NCBI GenBank assembly: GCA_026874595.1
Contig: CM049309.1
Location: 4,810,076-4,874,075 of the forward strand
DNA: 64,000 nt
Origin: Sipunculus nudus
Lineage: Eukaryota > Annelida > Sipuncula > Golfingiida > Sipunculidae
Direction of reading: 5' to 3'
Positions 1-64,000 of this stretch are shown here, one piece after another; the first letter of the stretch is position 1; each line of letters starts with the position of its first letter. The translations under genes were made by a program, and so were the position numbers. Under the pieces are notes generated by a model, which was given only the letters and a program-made list of their open reading frames with translations, was not told where the DNA came from and did no database searches.

Positions 1-277
1 TAATAGATACATACTAAAACTAGGCCTGTTGCAAAATAAATCTGAAATAGCTGGTAGTCTGCCAAGCTATTTACGACAAAGACTTTGGCTAAATTGCTTT
101 GTGCAAGGCTTGGAGTGGCATCTACAATCATACATATTCAAAGACTTAGCTTCATTTTCTCCTTACAATATGTGGACAGAAGCTATCTTTTTTGATCTTT
201 GGTCGTTGGTGAAGGAGCTGATGGGGGTCCTACCTTGCTGACTACACTTTATGGATTTGATATTTTAAAATACTAAC
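1..277 (-). other. Start of intron 27 (incomplete)
   Basis: Intron downstream of exon 27, which begins GTTAGT at 277 and runs off the window. No coding similarity or repeat was recognised. Confidence 0.75.
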
Positions 278-60843
<60,566 letters not shown>

Positions 60844-61200
60844 TCTCTATCATCTTGAGCTAGAAACCCGATACCGGAAGTCGGTGAATACAGCTTGGTG
60901 TACAGCTATCGGCGCACACTCCAGCAGTCGCTCCCATCTCCCCAAGCCTGGCCGCTAATTCTGAATAAACAGTGCCATTCAGTTTGTGCCTGTACCACTG
61001 AGGGGGTGACCTCTCGCGGCCGCCAGCTTACTTCAGAGCGCTCGTGAAGGACTGTTAAGTGTTGTGCCGCTGTTCCGATGCCAGCCCGAACACAAGGCAC
61101 CACGCACTTATGATAGTCGGGCCGACTTGAAGGAATTAGTACCCCATCTGTCGGAAACTTAACATTCAAGGGCTTTCCGCCCGTTGTAATGACCAAATTG
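60844..61200 (-). promoter_or_regulatory. Probable promoter and 5' UTR region of the receptor gene
   Basis: This stretch upstream of the start codon is clearly richer in G+C and CpG than the DNA on either side (for example CTCGCGGCCGCCAG, GTCGGGCCGACTT). No convincing TATA box was found, though CTATTTATCC on the minus strand at about 61200 is a weak candidate. The transcription start cannot be placed. Confidence 0.45.
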
Positions 61201-61355
61201 GATAAATAGCACTAGGCCTAAGTCTGTAAACTGAATTACTGGTAGGCCTATATCGATTGTTTTAGAATATTCAAATAACCTACTGAAGAAAAAAAAAAAC
61301 TTAATTAGAATCCAATTATCGGACTATAAGCTGCCGTGCACTGTCGCAGGCCTGC

Positions 61356-61454
61356 ATGGTTATATTGGCTAACGACCCATCAAAAGTTAAAGTTTACGAA
61401 ATAATTATATGTGAAGACAAAAATGTTGTCACCTTGGACATCAAAGCAACCCCA
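61356..61454 (+). CDS. Possible first coding exon of a divergent gene (33 codons)
   Basis: Opens at ATG 61356 (G at +4) and reads MVILANDPSKVKVYEIIIC then EDKNVVTLDIKATP, before a strong donor CCCCA|GTAAGT. Read through, the frame stops 15 bases later, so splicing would be needed. Composition looks coding and its position suggests a head-to-head partner of the receptor gene. I do not recognise the peptide, and no second exon is visible to the right edge. Confidence 0.25.
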
Positions 61455-61588
61455 GTAAGTTTTTATTAATTCAAAAAGATCAAATGTGCAGTTGCTACAT
61501 TTACGGTACATATAAAATTAAGCATATAGCCTAGATGTGTGGAGATGCATGGGAGTGATTTTCAGTGTAGTAACCGACGCTCTATAGC

Positions 61589-61590
<2 letters not shown>

Positions 61591-61675
<85 letters not shown>

Positions 61676-61680
61676 AGGGT
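61591..61680. repeat. (TA)n(TG)n microsatellite
   Basis: About 20 TA followed by about 20 TG dinucleotides, then GAGAGGGTGTGTG. Frames over it are artefacts. Confidence 0.95.
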
Positions 61681-62363
61681 GTGTGTTTGTGTGTGTAACG
61701 ATCTGGGACAGCTCCTACCTTTAAAATTCGAAAGACCTGTGTGTTTAAATACTCTAATTATATAGCAAGACGCGCAAGTACCTGAGACATTAAAATAATC
61801 TGATAAAATTCAAAGAGAAAGATGATTTATATAAGCCTAAGATTGTAGCCTAATTAAAATTACACAGAATTTAATTGACATTTTTAAGGCTATACGTCTA
61901 TGCAGATGGATTAACGGTTAAAATAGCGCTCCTGTTGAGAAAAGTTATATATAATATAAATAAGACGAAAAGGCGTCTCAAATAGGGATTTCGTTTCTCT
62001 TAAATTCTGGTCCAAAAATACTCCGACGTGCGTCACCAGAGGTTTCCGATGACAAGTGTATCTATAGACGTACGGACACTGCTTTTTTTTAACAGTTTGA
62101 AGGAACCCACGACCTCCGTTTTGTATTTCCTGGTTGCGTCATGGGAATTAAGGAACTGTCTTTTCTAACAGTAACACTAATATAAATCCTCATTATTTTC
62201 GAAAGCAAATAAAGAACGACTCTATATACATATTTGTATAATTTATAATTGGTCATGACTGGCTGTAAAATCATGATCGATGATTGAAAGAAAACAAAAA
62301 CGACCGATTATTAATCGATCATAATATGTAGCTTATAATTACAATGTTGACCAAATATATTCA

Positions 62364-62366
<3 letters not shown>

Positions 62367-62421
<55 letters not shown>

Positions 62422-62433
62422 CCCCCCCCCCCC
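62367..62433. repeat. (CT)n plus poly-C microsatellite
   Basis: About 26 CT units followed by 14 C. Confidence 0.95.
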
Positions 62434-62570
62434 ACCTTGTAAGTTTTGCTGGAGAGTCAAGGTGACTGCCTGGTCGTTGACACTTGTTCGCTGCAAAAGC
62501 TTCAGTTTTAATGCTAATTGCTTCTTTGTGTCTCGTCTTCCTATTTTTTTCTGACTGGATTAGAACCTCA

Positions 62571-62805
62571 GGGGCGGATCCAGGATTTAGGAGAAAAAAA
62601 GGGGGGGAGGGGGGGGGGAGGGCTCCAACCCAGGAGGACTTATTCCTAAAAAAAAGGTCATCTGGTCCGAAAGGGGTGGGGGGGGGGGGGGGTTCCCGGT
62701 CGCAAAATTTCGTCTAAAACCCTTTAAAAAAGGTTGCTTCGGGTGAAAAGGGGGGGGGGGGGGGGTCCGGACCCCCTGGACCCCACCCCCCTAGATCCGC
62801 TTCCG
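62571..62805. mobile_element. Possible hAT-like MITE, GGGGCGGATCCAG family
   Basis: Imperfect ends GGGGCGGATCCAGG / CCTAGATCCGCTTCC enclose several G runs. A more degraded relative seems to lie at about 56920-57118 (AGATTCAGCGGGGG ... CTGGATCCATCCC). The target duplication is not clear. Confidence 0.45.
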
Positions 62806-62899
62806 AAGCATATTTCTGGTTTATTTGTCTAGACTACTTTGCATGTACATACACAATCGCTTGTGATCAAATCGATTGATTGGGACATTAAAATAAATA

Positions 62900-62901
<2 letters not shown>

Positions 62902-62963
<62 letters not shown>

Positions 62964-62983
62964 TATATATATACATGTATATA

Positions 62984-63068
<85 letters not shown>
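62902..63068. repeat. (TA)n(GA)n microsatellite
   Basis: Roughly 128 bases of TA with minor interruptions, then 19 AG units. Confidence 0.95.
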
Positions 63069-63070
<2 letters not shown>

Positions 63071-63361
63071 GCTCCATGTTTGGATCACAGGTCTGCTCCA
63101 GAAGAAAGACAGTCCCTTATACCAGTGCATGGCTGTCATTGGCTCTTGGTGTACAACCCTTCAAATTAAAAGTGATTAAATGTTAAGTAGCATGTTCCTT
63201 TGGTGTTACCGTAACCCTCCATAAAAAAATTTCATCGAAATCCTTTCTTATATTCCATTGAGTAAAGTTGTTTAACGACAAACATTCGAACCAAGCACCC
63301 AGCCACGATTGAAACATAATACCTCTTCCCTTATGACTATAGACTACAGAGTAGACTATAT

Positions 63362-63366
63362 AATTA

Positions 63367-63432
<66 letters not shown>
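63362..63432. repeat. (TA)n microsatellite
   Basis: About 35 TA units with one TTTA interruption. Confidence 0.95.
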
Positions 63433-63433
<1 letters not shown>

Positions 63434-64000
63434 CTTGCTGTATGGTTCAGGCGTCTTTCTGAAAGGTGAAAAATACTGGAATATAAATCATTTTATTGTA
63501 TCAGTGACTTATATCTCGTAATATTTTTAGAGACCGGGGAAAATGAACGAAACTAAATTTGCACTCTATTGTCCAAGTCCTGTTAGTTTATCCGACCAAG
63601 CTCAGCAAGTTATTTATGAAATATATATATTTTTTCAATCATGGTGCTTTTCATGCCCGCTTGTTGAACATGTGAATGAAATAATTCATACTTATACCTG
63701 TGCGGCTTAAAAGATACCTGTTCTGCTGAGTGTGATGTTTTTTTCCGTTCTGAGTAGAAAAAACCGGAAACAACATCAAGATAAAGCCCACGTGCAAAAG
63801 TTTTCTTTTGTGCAAAGAAACTTGCAGGTTACGCTTGCCACAAGGCGCAAAGTGCTGTATTCCGCGGCACGGATGCGGGAACCTGTTCTATTATTCGGCT
63901 TAGTTCAACACTTAACTTTTTATTATTATTGTTATTATCCCCCCTGGTACCGTGAGGGGACTTCCTAAAACTGAGGAAAAAGTCATGAAAATTCCTCTAA
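63433..64000. other. Right edge, nothing recognised
   Basis: No conserved frame, repeat end or RNA gene was noticed. An open frame at 63732-63968 (78 codons) has no recognisable features. Confidence 0.5.

Overview
The window is eukaryotic, AT-rich, intron-dense animal DNA. It suggests a lophotrochozoan, most likely a mollusc and possibly a brachiopod. The reasons are long repeat-filled introns, many small non-coding DNA transposons, tRNA-derived SINEs, TGACCTTGACCTTTGACC-type repeats, and a receptor phosphatase of EGF/FN3 type. No prokaryotic gene, rRNA, CRISPR array or virus was recognised. The species assignment is inference.

One gene fills almost the whole window on the minus strand. I assembled 27 exons from 60843 down to 278. 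All 26 complete introns are GT-AG and every junction keeps the frame. Together they give 4175 coding bases, 1391 complete codons. The product is a receptor-type protein tyrosine phosphatase. Its order is: signal peptide, trefoil (P-type) domain, EGF-like module, kringle, three more 8-Cys EGF-like modules, seven fibronectin III units, one membrane span, a basic juxtamembrane segment, and the first PTP catalytic domain. The last complete codon in the window is the catalytic cysteine; the rest of the gene lies off the left edge. The membrane-proximal region resembles the vertebrate R2B group (PTPRK/M/T/U), but the N-terminal modules do not: there is no MAM or Ig domain. Exons 2-8 are all symmetric phase 1-1 modules, which fits assembly by exon shuffling.

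Layout: 1-9.4 kb holds the PTP domain, membrane span and membrane-proximal region (exons 27-18). 9.4-28.4 kb holds the FN3 exons (17-8), interrupted by the 9.2-kb intron 9. 28.4-36.9 kb holds the EGF, kringle and trefoil exons (7-2). 36.9-60.8 kb is the 24-kb intron 1. Exon 1 with its signal peptide is at 60.77-60.84 kb, followed by a CpG-richer promoter-like stretch. A possible divergent first exon lies at 61.36 kb. 61.5-64 kb is mostly microsatellite and unassigned DNA.

The introns hold a layered transposon record: three long members of one interspersed family (A1-A3), into which other elements have inserted. These are two Helentron-like elements with 280-bp tandem cores, a 4.3-kb foldback element, and a 2.2-kb element whose terminal repeats are built from a 14-bp palindrome. 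Because family members are paralogous, some insertions have an empty counterpart inside the same window. hAT-like, Tc1/pogo-like and PIF/Harbinger-like MITEs, SINEs and minisatellites are also present. One minisatellite has grown from the exon 2 splice donor itself.
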